Positions 42,495 to 51,339 of a stretch of DNA of 64,000 nucleotides are shown here, in pieces (position 1 is the first letter of the stretch; each line of letters begins with the position of its first letter). Position numbers and translations under genes: made by a program. This stretch comes from an uncultured Muribaculaceae bacterium (lineage in GTDB: Bacteria; Bacteroidota; Bacteroidia; Bacteroidales; Muribaculaceae): contig CAJTMM010000001.1 of NCBI GenBank assembly GCA_910577465.1, forward strand, positions 1-64,000, in the 5' to 3' direction. The notes under the pieces were generated by a model. It was not told the DNA's origin and searched no databases. It worked only from the letters and a program-made list of their open reading frames with translations.

Positions 42495-43406
42495 ATGGCT
42501 GTAGACAATATTCTTGAAACCATCGGGCACACCCCGCTTGTGCGAATCAACCGGCTCAACCCTCGACCCGGCGAAATTGAGATATATGCAAAAGTAGAGG
42601 GGTTCAATCCTACCGGGAGTATCAAGGACCGTATTGCGCTGAACATGATTGAACATGCCGAACAGAATGGTCTGATTCATCCGGGGCAAACCATCATAGA
42701 ACCGACTTCGGGAAACACCGGTATCGGTCTCACCATCGTCGGCATAACACGTGGCTACCCGGTTGTGATAGTCATGAGCGAAGGCGTATCGGTAGAACGG
42801 CGCAAAATATTGCGGGCTTTCGGAGCGGAGGTCATTCTTACGCCGGCAGCCGATGGTACCGACGGAGCCATACGGTTAGCCCGCCAACTCGCCGCCGAAA
42901 ATCCCGAAAAATATTATATGCCTGACCAGTTTGCCAACGCCGCAAACTACATGACGCACTACCAACGTACCGCCCTCGAGATATGGGAACAAGCCGATAG
43001 CCATGTCGATTACGTAGTCAGCGCCATAGGCACATCCGGCACCATAATGGGAGTGTCTAAGTTCATGCGTGCTCTGAACCCTGACGTTACCATAGTATGT
43101 GCCCAACCCGTACGCGGACACTACATACAGGGGCTAAAGAACCTAGAGGAAGCCATCGTTCCCGCCATTTACGACCCTACACTCATCGATGTACAGGAAA
43201 TGATAGAAAGCGAGGAAGCAATAGACATGGCGCGACAGATTATAGCCCGTGAAGGCATCTTCGTAGGGATGAGCAGCGGAGCCGCCATGCTCGCAGCCAT
43301 ACGCACTGCACGTAAAGCTCCGTCCGGCTCCAAGATTGTGGTTATATTCCCCGACCGAGCTGAAAAATACCTTTCCACAAGTATGTTTGACCCTTACTCC
43401 GATTAG
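42495..43406 (+). CDS. Cysteine synthase
   Basis: A 303-residue PLP enzyme of the CysK/CysM family that makes cysteine from O-acetylserine and sulfide. GFNPTGSIKDRIALNMI (about 34-50) holds the PLP-binding Lys, EPTSGNTGIGL (about 70-80) the phosphate loop, and SAIGTSGTIMGVSKF (about 176-190) the glycine-rich PLP phosphate site. The start is ATG 42495, giving the normal family start DNILETIGHTPLVRI. CysK and CysM cannot be separated with certainty. Confidence 0.9.
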   Translation: MAVDNILETIGHTPLVRINRLNPRPGEIEIYAKVEGFNPTGSIKDRIALNMIEHAEQNGLIHPGQTIIEPTSGNTGIGLTIVGITRGYPVVIVMSEGVSVERRKILRAFGAEVILTPAADGTDGAIRLARQLAAENPEKYYMPDQFANAANYMTHYQRTALEIWEQADSHVDYVVSAIGTSGTIMGVSKFMRALNPDVTIVCAQPVRGHYIQGLKNLEEAIVPAIYDPTLIDVQEMIESEEAIDMARQIIAREGIFVGMSSGAAMLAAIRTARKAPSGSKIVVIFPDRAEKYLSTSMFDPYSD

Positions 43407-43456
43407 CATACACAGCTTCACAAGCCCTTATTGCACGGCATATTCAACCCTGAAAA

Positions 43457-43488
43457 GTTGCGCGTATCATATTATTGAGTTAGCTTTG
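43457..43488 (+). promoter_or_regulatory. Promoter of the PIF1-like helicase gene
   Basis: GTTG at 43457-43460, a 20-bp spacer and -7 element TAGCTTTG at 43481-43488 match the Bacteroidales promoter pattern. Confidence 0.6.
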
Positions 43489-43521
43489 CATGAACCGCAA
43501 TATTTTTAGCGAACATCTTCT

Positions 43522-45693
43522 ATGACCGATAGCACCGCACACTACTCCATATCCGACGAGATTCCTGCATTCTTAACCGGAGAACCCGACTCCGAGTACC
43601 GCAGCCCCAACATGGACATGCGCACCGCATGGCGTATCATAGAAGAGACATCACAAAGCCTGTTTTTAACCGGACGCGCCGGCACCGGAAAGACCACCTT
43701 CCTCAAAACATTGCGTAAATTATCATCCAAACGAATGGTAGTTCTTGCACCGACGGGCATAGCGGCAATCAACGCAGGCGGCATGACCATCCACTCTTTT
43801 TTCCAACTGCCGCTGTCACCCTATATCCCGGGGATAGGATCCGCCAAAGGCCAAAGACGTTACGACCGTTTCAGCCGTGAGAAACGCCGTATCATCAGGA
43901 CACTCGACCTTCTCGTTATTGATGAGATCAGTATGGTGCGTGCCGACCTTCTTGATGCCGTCGACGCTTCATTGCGACGTCATCGCGACCCCTCGTTACC
44001 ATTTGGTGGCGTACAGTTGCTGCTCATTGGCGACCTACAGCAACTCGCACCGGTAGTTAAAGCCGATGAATGGGAATTATTACGACCCCACTACACCACC
44101 CCATTCTTCTTCTCAAGCACTGCACTTGCACTCAAAAGCTACGAAACCATAGAACTACGCACCGTCTATCGCCAGTCTGACTCAAAATTTCTCGACCTAC
44201 TCAACCGCGTACGCGACAACTCCGCAGACTCTACGGTAATCCGGACACTCAACAGCCGTTATATCCCGGACTTCAATCCTCCGGCATCGGAAGGCTACAT
44301 ACGTCTCACCACCCACAATCGTCGCGCACACGAAATCAACGAAAACGAACTTGCCAAACTACCTACAGCACCCGTTACATTCACTGCCCGCATAGAAGGT
44401 GACTTCCCGGAATACTCCTTCCCTACCGATATGCAGCTCACCCTCAAAGAAGGCGCGCAAGTTATGTTCCTACGCAACGACCCCGACAAACGATACTTCA
44501 ACGGCATGATGGGACACATCATCAGCATATCTGACAATGAGATTATAGTACGTCCCATCGATGGCACCTACAACATCGAACTTGAACCGTCAACTTGGGA
44601 AAATGCCAAATACTCGCTCGATGACGAATCGGGCGAAATTAAAGAAGAGATTCAGGGAACATTCACCCAGTACCCGCTGCGACTCGCCTGGGCAATAACG
44701 ATTCACAAAAGCCAAGGTCTTACATTCGAAAAAGCCATTATTGATGCCGCGGCATCATTCGCCCATGGACAAACCTACGTGGCACTGAGCCGTTGCAAGA
44801 CACTCGAGGGCATGGTTCTCGAACGCCCGCTCAACACATCGGCTATAATCACCGACAGCAATGTCACCTCATTTACCACACATCACTGTGGCACTACGCC
44901 AACCTCAGAACACATATCCAGACTAAAACAGCAGTATTGTACCGACTGTCTCGACGAGTTGTTTGGAATGACCCGACTCAATCGCGCATTCGACACACTT
45001 CATCGTATCATAGACGAACATCTCCACTCCTCATACCCCATCCTATGTCGGCAATATTCAGAAATCACGCCACTGCTTCACGACACACTCTCCGGTGTAG
45101 CCGACAACTTCGCACGACAATACCGTAGCATATTATCCGAGCAGGAACTATTAAACCAACGAATACAAAAAGCCTGCGAATATTTCATTGAGCAACTTTC
45201 GCCACTTACTAAACTTCTCAAATCAACACCCACTCAAACCGACAATAAAGCCGTAACCGCTAAACTGCAATCCGCACACGCCGAACTTTTCGACAGCTTA
45301 ATTATCAAGATAAGGCTAATGAGATATTTTATATCACAGCCATTTAACACACAAGCCTATATCAAAGTCAAAGCCCAAAGCCTGCTCGCACTTGAAACTG
45401 GAATAGAGACACAACATCCCGCAACTAAAAAATCCAAACGTACCGACGTCACCACAACGGAAAGCGACATCACCAATCCCGAGCTATACCAACGATTATG
45501 CCAATGGCGCACCGCCATGGCATCCGCCCAAAAACGTCCCGCTTATACTATATTAAGCAATCGCGCACTGATAGCAATAGCCAACACCACACCCGGCACA
45601 CCCGCCGAATTATTGGCTATACCCGGTATAGGAAAAGCAAAACTGCAACACTACGGCACCGATATTCTCAACATCATCACTCACTCCGATTAA
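43522..45693 (+). CDS. PIF1-like helicase with C-terminal HRDC domain
   Basis: A 723-residue superfamily 1B helicase. Motif I is LTGRAGTGKTTFL (about 49-61), motif Ia VLAPTGIAAINAGG, motif II LVIDEISMV (about 131-139), motif III LLIGDLQQLAP (about 171-181), motif VI HKSQGLTFEKAI and VALSRCKTLEG. After a helical linker the last 75 residues form an HRDC domain ending in IPGIGKAKLQHYG. Such proteins are core genes in Bacteroidales, and are thought to unwind DNA during replication or repair. Confidence 0.9.
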   Translation: MTDSTAHYSISDEIPAFLTGEPDSEYRSPNMDMRTAWRIIEETSQSLFLTGRAGTGKTTFLKTLRKLSSKRMVVLAPTGIAAINAGGMTIHSFFQLPLSPYIPGIGSAKGQRRYDRFSREKRRIIRTLDLLVIDEISMVRADLLDAVDASLRRHRDPSLPFGGVQLLLIGDLQQLAPVVKADEWELLRPHYTTPFFFSSTALALKSYETIELRTVYRQSDSKFLDLLNRVRDNSADSTVIRTLNSRYIPDFNPPASEGYIRLTTHNRRAHEINENELAKLPTAPVTFTARIEGDFPEYSFPTDMQLTLKEGAQVMFLRNDPDKRYFNGMMGHIISISDNEIIVRPIDGTYNIELEPSTWENAKYSLDDESGEIKEEIQGTFTQYPLRLAWAITIHKSQGLTFEKAIIDAAASFAHGQTYVALSRCKTLEGMVLERPLNTSAIITDSNVTSFTTHHCGTTPTSEHISRLKQQYCTDCLDELFGMTRLNRAFDTLHRIIDEHLHSSYPILCRQYSEITPLLHDTLSGVADNFARQYRSILSEQELLNQRIQKACEYFIEQLSPLTKLLKSTPTQTDNKAVTAKLQSAHAELFDSLIIKIRLMRYFISQPFNTQAYIKVKAQSLLALETGIETQHPATKKSKRTDVTTTESDITNPELYQRLCQWRTAMASAQKRPAYTILSNRALIAIANTTPGTPAELLAIPGIGKAKLQHYGTDILNIITHSD

Positions 45694-45775
45694 CAGTCCA
45701 TGGCACACACAAATAATGCTGCCCCAAACCTTTTGACTCTATGCACGTTCTAATAAAAAACGCATTTATCTATCT

Positions 45776-45985
45776 ATGACGGTCAACTGGACACTTTTTT
45801 ATATCGGGATATCAGCTTTTATAATCGGTATTATTATCCGGTTATATTTCGACATGAAGCTGAAATCCATGATTCAATCATACATCCCGGACGACAATCC
45901 TAATATCAAACTCTACAAACGATTAATTTTCATAGGCAAAATCATTTTTTGGAGCGGCTCATTTATTTCAATAATCGCCATATAG
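45776..45985 (+). CDS. Small protein with two membrane helices
   Basis: A 69-residue protein. FYIGISAFIIGIIIRLYF (about 7-24) and LIFIGKIIFWSGSFISIIAI (about 50-69) are membrane segments joined by a polar loop of about 25 residues. No known family. Isolated between the helicase and the methyltransferase, in a gap of 400 bp. Confidence 0.5.
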   Translation: MTVNWTLFYIGISAFIIGIIIRLYFDMKLKSMIQSYIPDDNPNIKLYKRLIFIGKIIFWSGSFISIIAI

Positions 45986-46088
45986 CAACCATTTCTTTTA
46001 ATCTAAAGTGCAAATTCGCACGGATAATAGTTGTCCGTTGACTATCTTTGTACTCGGAATTAGGAATTGGAACAAAATCAGGAATAGC

Positions 46089-46892
46089 ATGGGCATTATT
46101 GAGATTGAGGATTTAACACACCCCGGAGTAGAGGTATTTGCCGGACTTACCGAAGCACAACTGCGCAACAGGCTCAATCCCGAACGTGGCTTGTTCATTG
46201 CTGAGAGTCCCAAAGTGATACGAGTGGCAATGGATGCAGGATACGAACCGGTGGCATTGCTGTGCGAACCGCGCCACATCACAGGCGATGCCGCTGATAT
46301 TATAGCACGTGCCCCCGGGATTCCTGTCTACACCGGTAGCCGTACTCTTTTATCCAAGCTAACCGGCTACACCTTGACCCGGGGCGTATTATGTGCCATG
46401 CGGCGCAAGCCATTACCCACCGTCAGAGAAATCTGCACCGATGCACAACGCATTGCCGTAATTGACGGAGTGGTCGACACCACCAACATCGGAGCCATAT
46501 TCCGCTCCGCTGCGGCATTAGGCATGGATGGGGTATTGCTCACCCCCACCTCCTGCGACCCACTTAACCGGCGTGCCATCAGAGTATCCATGGGCACGAT
46601 ATTCCTTGTCCCATGGACTTGGATTAACACACCATTGACCCAACTTCACCAATACGGATTCCGCACGGTAGCCATGGCACTTACCGACCAATCCGTACCA
46701 CTCGACTATCCTCCGCTATGCCGCGAACCACGATTAGCCATCATCTTAGGCACTGAAGGCGACGGATTGGCAACAGACACTATTGCCGACGCTGACTACA
46801 CAGTGCGCATACCTATGTCCCACGGAGTTGACTCCCTCAATGTTGCGGCAGCCTCGGCAGTCGCTTTTTGGCAATTACGCGTAAATCAATAA
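46089..46892 (+). CDS. SpoU/TrmH-family RNA 2'-O-methyltransferase
   Basis: A 267-residue SPOUT methyltransferase that methylates ribose 2'-OH in rRNA or tRNA with SAM. An N-terminal L30-like substrate-binding region (LNPERGLFIAESPKVIRVA) is followed by the knotted catalytic domain: DTTNIGAIFRSAAALG (motif 1, about 134-149), LAIILGTEGDGL (motif 2, about 219-230) and IPMSHGVDSLNVAAASAVA (motif 3, about 242-260). The start is ATG 46089; a -7 element TATCTTTG lies at 46043-46050. Target nucleotide unknown. Confidence 0.9.
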   Translation: MGIIEIEDLTHPGVEVFAGLTEAQLRNRLNPERGLFIAESPKVIRVAMDAGYEPVALLCEPRHITGDAADIIARAPGIPVYTGSRTLLSKLTGYTLTRGVLCAMRRKPLPTVREICTDAQRIAVIDGVVDTTNIGAIFRSAAALGMDGVLLTPTSCDPLNRRAIRVSMGTIFLVPWTWINTPLTQLHQYGFRTVAMALTDQSVPLDYPPLCREPRLAIILGTEGDGLATDTIADADYTVRIPMSHGVDSLNVAAASAVAFWQLRVNQ

Positions 46893-46917
46893 TCCAGAAT
46901 CAAATCATAATTAGGGA

Positions 46918-48459
46918 TTACACCTCATCAGGCCACGGGCAAGGATTTCCGGTAGCAGTCACCGACGGACGTTGCGCGTCCATCTCCCGCAACCGTTCAC
47001 CCAACCGATGCGAAAGGAATGTCACCACATCCGGATATTTATCCACCAGATTTTCCCGTTCGCTTATGTCCATAGGTATATTGTAGAGTTCCTTCTCTCC
47101 CGTAACATAATTGTATATCAATTTCCATGGACCGCGGCGTATCGAGCAATTCAGATTTATACCCGGTCCGTCATTACCCCAGATATTGGGAAAATTCCAT
47201 ATCAGTTCACGTTCAGGATTAGCCACCGGTTCACCCTTGAGCAGCGGCACGAAACTAACCCCATCCACCGGACGCATGGAATCGGTTTCCGTTTTCACGC
47301 CACCAATCTCCAATATGGTCGGATAGAAATCCTCTATCATCACATAATCATCCACCACACTACCGGGTTTTGTCACGCCGCTCCAGCTCACCAACATAGG
47401 CTCGCGTATGCCACCTTCAAGCAACGAGCCCTTGCCGCTACGCAATGGGGCATTCTGGGTGTACAGTTCACCGTCACGCCATTCAGGCTGCGATGCCAAC
47501 CCTCCATTATCGCTCATGAATATCACCACGGTATTGTCAGGTCGCCCGTTGGTCTCCACCCAATCCAGAATATCGCCAAGACTCTTGTCCATACCTTCGA
47601 CCAACGATGCATAAGCGGCATCCTTGGGCTGCAGACCCTTGTCAATATATTTCTGATAGAAGCGCTCATCACGGTCCACAGGTATATGCACTGCATATTG
47701 CGCCATATACAGGAAATATGGTTGCCCATACTTCTTAGCTTTATCCAATGCCTTTATAGCCTCACGTGTCAGAGCCTCTGTGGCAAACACACCTGTCCCC
47801 CAATACTTCTCCAGTCCGGGAACGGCAAGCAACGAGTAAGGCGTACCGTCATCATTATGACCATAATTCTTTTCACTTAGATAAGTGGCAAGTCCACCAC
47901 CTGCATGTCCGGCGATATTCACCTCAAAACCCCAGTGCTCGGGAGCCTCCCCGGGGGTATCGATGGCACCAAGATGCGCCTTGCCGCAATGTATGGTATG
48001 ATAGCCATTCTGCCGCAACAAATCCACAAACGACCTGCCTACATACGTGCGCGGAACTCCTGCCACCTGTGAGATTCCATTTACATTCCATTCCGGAAGC
48101 GTGATACTATCCACCTCCATATCCGTAGACACATCCCGTTGGAGAGTCCAGTTGGTCACACGATGGCGGGCGTTATTGGCCCCGGTGAACAGGCTGCAAC
48201 GCGACGGCGACGATATGGCACATGCATATGCCTGAGTGAATTTTGTACCCATACGCGCCAACCGCTCCATGTTCGGAGTCTCAAACATTCTATTATAATA
48301 TGTAGTATCATTCCAAAACGGCACGGATGTATCCTGCCATCCCATATCATCGACCATAAACAATATTATATCCGGAGCGGTCGATTGTTCCGCACTTAAC
48401 GCCGCAAGTGGCGCCAACGCAAGTGAGAATGCAGTCCATGAAGGTCTATGGGTACTCAT
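46918..48459 (-). CDS. Secreted Ser-type sulfatase
   Basis: A 513-residue sulfatase with a signal peptide (LALAPLAALSAE, cleavage near 23). Metal-binding MVDDMGW is at about 36-42. The active-site motif is SSPSRCSLFTG (about 83-93), in which the first Ser is the residue converted to formylglycine, so an anaerobic sulfatase-maturating enzyme is needed. Later blocks HCGKAHLG and VIFMSDNGG complete the site. It acts in the periplasm on sulfated glycans such as mucin or host glycosaminoglycans; the exact substrate is unknown. Confidence 0.9.
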   Translation of the reverse strand: MSTHRPSWTAFSLALAPLAALSAEQSTAPDIILFMVDDMGWQDTSVPFWNDTTYYNRMFETPNMERLARMGTKFTQAYACAISSPSRCSLFTGANNARHRVTNWTLQRDVSTDMEVDSITLPEWNVNGISQVAGVPRTYVGRSFVDLLRQNGYHTIHCGKAHLGAIDTPGEAPEHWGFEVNIAGHAGGGLATYLSEKNYGHNDDGTPYSLLAVPGLEKYWGTGVFATEALTREAIKALDKAKKYGQPYFLYMAQYAVHIPVDRDERFYQKYIDKGLQPKDAAYASLVEGMDKSLGDILDWVETNGRPDNTVVIFMSDNGGLASQPEWRDGELYTQNAPLRSGKGSLLEGGIREPMLVSWSGVTKPGSVVDDYVMIEDFYPTILEIGGVKTETDSMRPVDGVSFVPLLKGEPVANPERELIWNFPNIWGNDGPGINLNCSIRRGPWKLIYNYVTGEKELYNIPMDISERENLVDKYPDVVTFLSHRLGERLREMDAQRPSVTATGNPCPWPDEV

Positions 48460-48535
48460 ATTATTTTTCTGTTTAATGGATTCCTAAATATTATTCAAAC
48501 AAGGACATTGGCTATGTTATGACAAACATCAGCCA

Positions 48536-48892
48536 TCACCATTCAAGGGCTATAGCCACCGATTGCATCTGCACCGCCGGGATGGGTGGTTTCAGCTTAG
48601 CCACACGAACCATCCCGCCGGACACCATAGGATAACCGTTGCGGATAGCATCGCGCAGACGGCCGCACACATGCTCAAGCAACTGCGACGGCTTATTCAT
48701 CACATCACGTATCAGAGTGCATACCTCGGCATAATTCACCGTTGCCGACAGATCATCCGAATCCACAGCACCGCACTCATTCAGATGCAGATGCACCGTA
48801 ACCTCAAACTCATTGCCTACAATGCGCTCCTGCTCCAGCACACCATGACGCGCATAACACCGCAGACCATTTATCTCTACTGTCATTGCCAT
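48536..48892 (-). CDS. folB: Dihydroneopterin aldolase
   Basis: A 118-residue FolB, which converts dihydroneopterin to hydroxymethyl-dihydropterin and glycolaldehyde in folate synthesis. INGLRCYARHGVLEQERIVG (8-27) is the pterin-binding start, TVNYAEVCTLI (about 50-60) the second conserved block, and KLKPPIPA (about 101-108) holds the catalytic Lys. Length is normal. It starts 13 bp after the stop of rnr and is likely co-transcribed with it. Confidence 0.9.
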   Translation of the reverse strand: MAMTVEINGLRCYARHGVLEQERIVGNEFEVTVHLHLNECGAVDSDDLSATVNYAEVCTLIRDVMNKPSQLLEHVCGRLRDAIRNGYPMVSGGMVRVAKLKPPIPAVQMQSVAIALEW

Positions 48893-48904
48893 GACGCGAA
48901 CTGT

Positions 48905-51175
48905 TTAGTGACGACGCGAACGAGGCTTTTTCTTATCGCCACGACCTATATGTTTTTTAGCCGGCTTCTCATTCAATGCCTGAGCTACAGATACGTCACG
49001 ACCGCGATTATCCGACTGCATCGGATTTCCCTTGTCATCAATCAGCACAAAATCGAGCTGTTTTTTCTCAAGTGAAGCACGTGCTACCTTCACCTTCACC
49101 TCATCGCCCAAACGATAGCGGACTCCTCTACGGCGGCCTATAAGACAATAATTCTTTTCGTCGAAATCATAGTAATCATCGGCAAGGTCACGAACCGGAA
49201 CCAGCCCCTCGCACATATTATCCGACAATTCCACATAAAGCCCCCATTCGGTTACACCGGATATAACACCGTCGTACACCTCACCCATGTGGTCGCCCAT
49301 GTACTCCACCTGCTTGTATTTGATGGATGCGCGCTCGGCATTTGCAGCAAGCTGCTCCATATCGCTCGAATGCTTGCACTGGTCCTCAAGTTTAGATTGG
49401 TTCACCGACCTACCTCCCGACAGATACCGTTCGAGAAGACGATGCACCATCATGTCGGGATACCTACGGATAGGCGATGTAAAGTGCGTATAGTAATCAA
49501 AAGCCAATCCATAATGCCCCACATTATTTGTAGTGTACACAGCCTTGGCCATCGAACGTATGGCAAGTGTTGACAGGAAATTCTCCTCTCCCTTCCCCTT
49601 TACATCCGCAAGCATGCGGTTTATTGACTTATTAACCTCACGCGAATTACCATGTTCGCGCACTTTAAATCCGAATGTGCGCGCAATCTTTGACAAATCG
49701 GCAAGCTTTCCCGGATCCGGCATATCATGCACGCGGTACACAAACGCTTTAGGCTTCTTATGTCCCGCCGGTTTGCCTATAGCCGTAGCCACAGTCTTGT
49801 TGGCAAGCAACATGAATTCCTCGATAAGTTTGTTGGCATCCTTGGACTGCTTGAAATACACACTCACCGGATGTCCTGTCTCATCAATCTCAAATCGCAC
49901 TTCGGCACGGTCAAATTCCACAGAGCCGTTATCATAGCGCTCCTTACGCAATATCTTAGCCAAACGGTCAAGTGTAAGTATTTCCTCAGCATAATCACCC
50001 GCACCGGTTTCTATCACCTGCTGAGCCTCCTCGTAGGTAAATCTACGGTTTGAACGTGTGACAGTGCGAACGATATCCGACGACAGCACTTCAGCCTTGT
50101 CATTCATTTTAAACACACATGAGAATGTGAGTTTATCCTCATCCGGACGCAACGAGCAGATTCCGTTTGACAGATGCTCGGGAAGCATCGGCACCACACG
50201 GTCTACAAGATACACGGAAGTAGCTCGTTTCTGAGCTTCCTTGTCGAGCAGACTGTCAGGCTGTACATAATGTGTCACATCAGCAATATGCACACCTATT
50301 TCATAAGTGCCGTCCGACAATTTACGTAAGGACAAGGCATCATCGAAATCCTTAGCGTCCTTAGGGTCGATTGTAAATGTGGTCACATCACGCATATCGC
50401 GACGTTGAGCCACTACTTCATCAGTAATTCCCGCACCTATACGCTCAGCTGCCGCATTCACATTCTCAGGATAACGGTAAGGCAATCCGAACTCAGCAAG
50501 TATGGCATGCATCTCCGTATTGTTTTCGCCTGTCTGACCAAGTATATCCACCACCTCTCCGATAGGATTCTTGGCTTCATCGGGCCATGATGTGATACGC
50601 ACTATGGCTTTCTGCCCTGTTTTACCACCTTTAAGTTTTGCACGTGGAATTATAATATCCGTGGCAAGAAACTTGGAATCGGTCTGCAGATACGCATACT
50701 GGCGCATAACTTGCAACGTACCTATGAATGTCTGCTCCTTCTCCTCTACTATTTCTATCACTTCAGCTTCAGGCTCAACACCCTTGCGGCGCGCAGCTAT
50801 GATGATACGCACTTTATCACCGTTGAGTGCATGCATGGAATTTCGTTCTGCCACGAATATTGACTCTCCATCCTCATCCGTCACCACGCTATTCTTACCA
50901 TTGCTGCGACGCACAAAAGTTCCGGTGGTGACATTGCTGCGCTGCGGTGCCTTATATTTGCCGGGCGACACTTCTATAATATCGCCGTCAAACGCAAGTT
51001 CCGCCAAAATCAATGCTATGGCACGATGTGCCGTGGCATTGTCGGCACCGATGGCATGAGCCACCTGCTTATAATTAAAAGTATTATTTTTTTGTTGACT
51101 TATGTAATTCAACACCTCGGCATGCAAATCCTTTGCCGGAGCCTTACGCTTGGAGGTCTGTGGTTTCTTTGCCAT
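48905..51175 (-). CDS. rnr: Ribonuclease R
   Basis: A 756-residue 3'-5' exoribonuclease of the RNase II/R family. An N-terminal helix-turn-helix and two cold-shock domains (to about 235) precede the catalytic RNB domain, with TIDPKDAKDFDDALSL (about 272-287) holding the four metal-binding Asp residues and FTSPIRRYPDMMVHRLL near 573. The S1 domain follows (about 635-720), with a Lys/Arg-rich tail ending KKPRSRRH. It degrades structured RNA and helps ribosome quality control. Confidence 0.95.
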   Translation of the reverse strand: MAKKPQTSKRKAPAKDLHAEVLNYISQQKNNTFNYKQVAHAIGADNATAHRAIALILAELAFDGDIIEVSPGKYKAPQRSNVTTGTFVRRSNGKNSVVTDEDGESIFVAERNSMHALNGDKVRIIIAARRKGVEPEAEVIEIVEEKEQTFIGTLQVMRQYAYLQTDSKFLATDIIIPRAKLKGGKTGQKAIVRITSWPDEAKNPIGEVVDILGQTGENNTEMHAILAEFGLPYRYPENVNAAAERIGAGITDEVVAQRRDMRDVTTFTIDPKDAKDFDDALSLRKLSDGTYEIGVHIADVTHYVQPDSLLDKEAQKRATSVYLVDRVVPMLPEHLSNGICSLRPDEDKLTFSCVFKMNDKAEVLSSDIVRTVTRSNRRFTYEEAQQVIETGAGDYAEEILTLDRLAKILRKERYDNGSVEFDRAEVRFEIDETGHPVSVYFKQSKDANKLIEEFMLLANKTVATAIGKPAGHKKPKAFVYRVHDMPDPGKLADLSKIARTFGFKVREHGNSREVNKSINRMLADVKGKGEENFLSTLAIRSMAKAVYTTNNVGHYGLAFDYYTHFTSPIRRYPDMMVHRLLERYLSGGRSVNQSKLEDQCKHSSDMEQLAANAERASIKYKQVEYMGDHMGEVYDGVISGVTEWGLYVELSDNMCEGLVPVRDLADDYYDFDEKNYCLIGRRRGVRYRLGDEVKVKVARASLEKKQLDFVLIDDKGNPMQSDNRGRDVSVAQALNEKPAKKHIGRGDKKKPRSRRH

Positions 51176-51241
51176 AATATGTATCTCGAATTTATGGTTT
51201 GTTTATTCTTTACAACGCCTTTACGGCATTGATTGTTATGC

Positions 51242-51290
51242 AAAAAACGTGTCGGAAGTGACTATACATCACTGTGCCGGCACGTTTTTT
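51242..51290. terminator. Bidirectional terminator between gyrB and rnr
   Basis: AAAAACGTG-TCGG (51243-51256) pairs with CCGG-CACGTTTTT (51277-51289). A-rich and T-rich flanks allow use in both directions; it mainly ends gyrB transcripts before rnr. Confidence 0.8.
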
Positions 51291-51339
51291 CTATGTATTA
51301 GGTCATCGAAGCATCACACCGGCATGGTAGCCGGCATGA

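Noticed and set aside
46972..47880. 302-codon plus-strand frame opposite the sulfatase
   Set aside because: The His/Arg/Ile-rich product is an antisense shadow; the minus-strand sulfatase is unmistakable.
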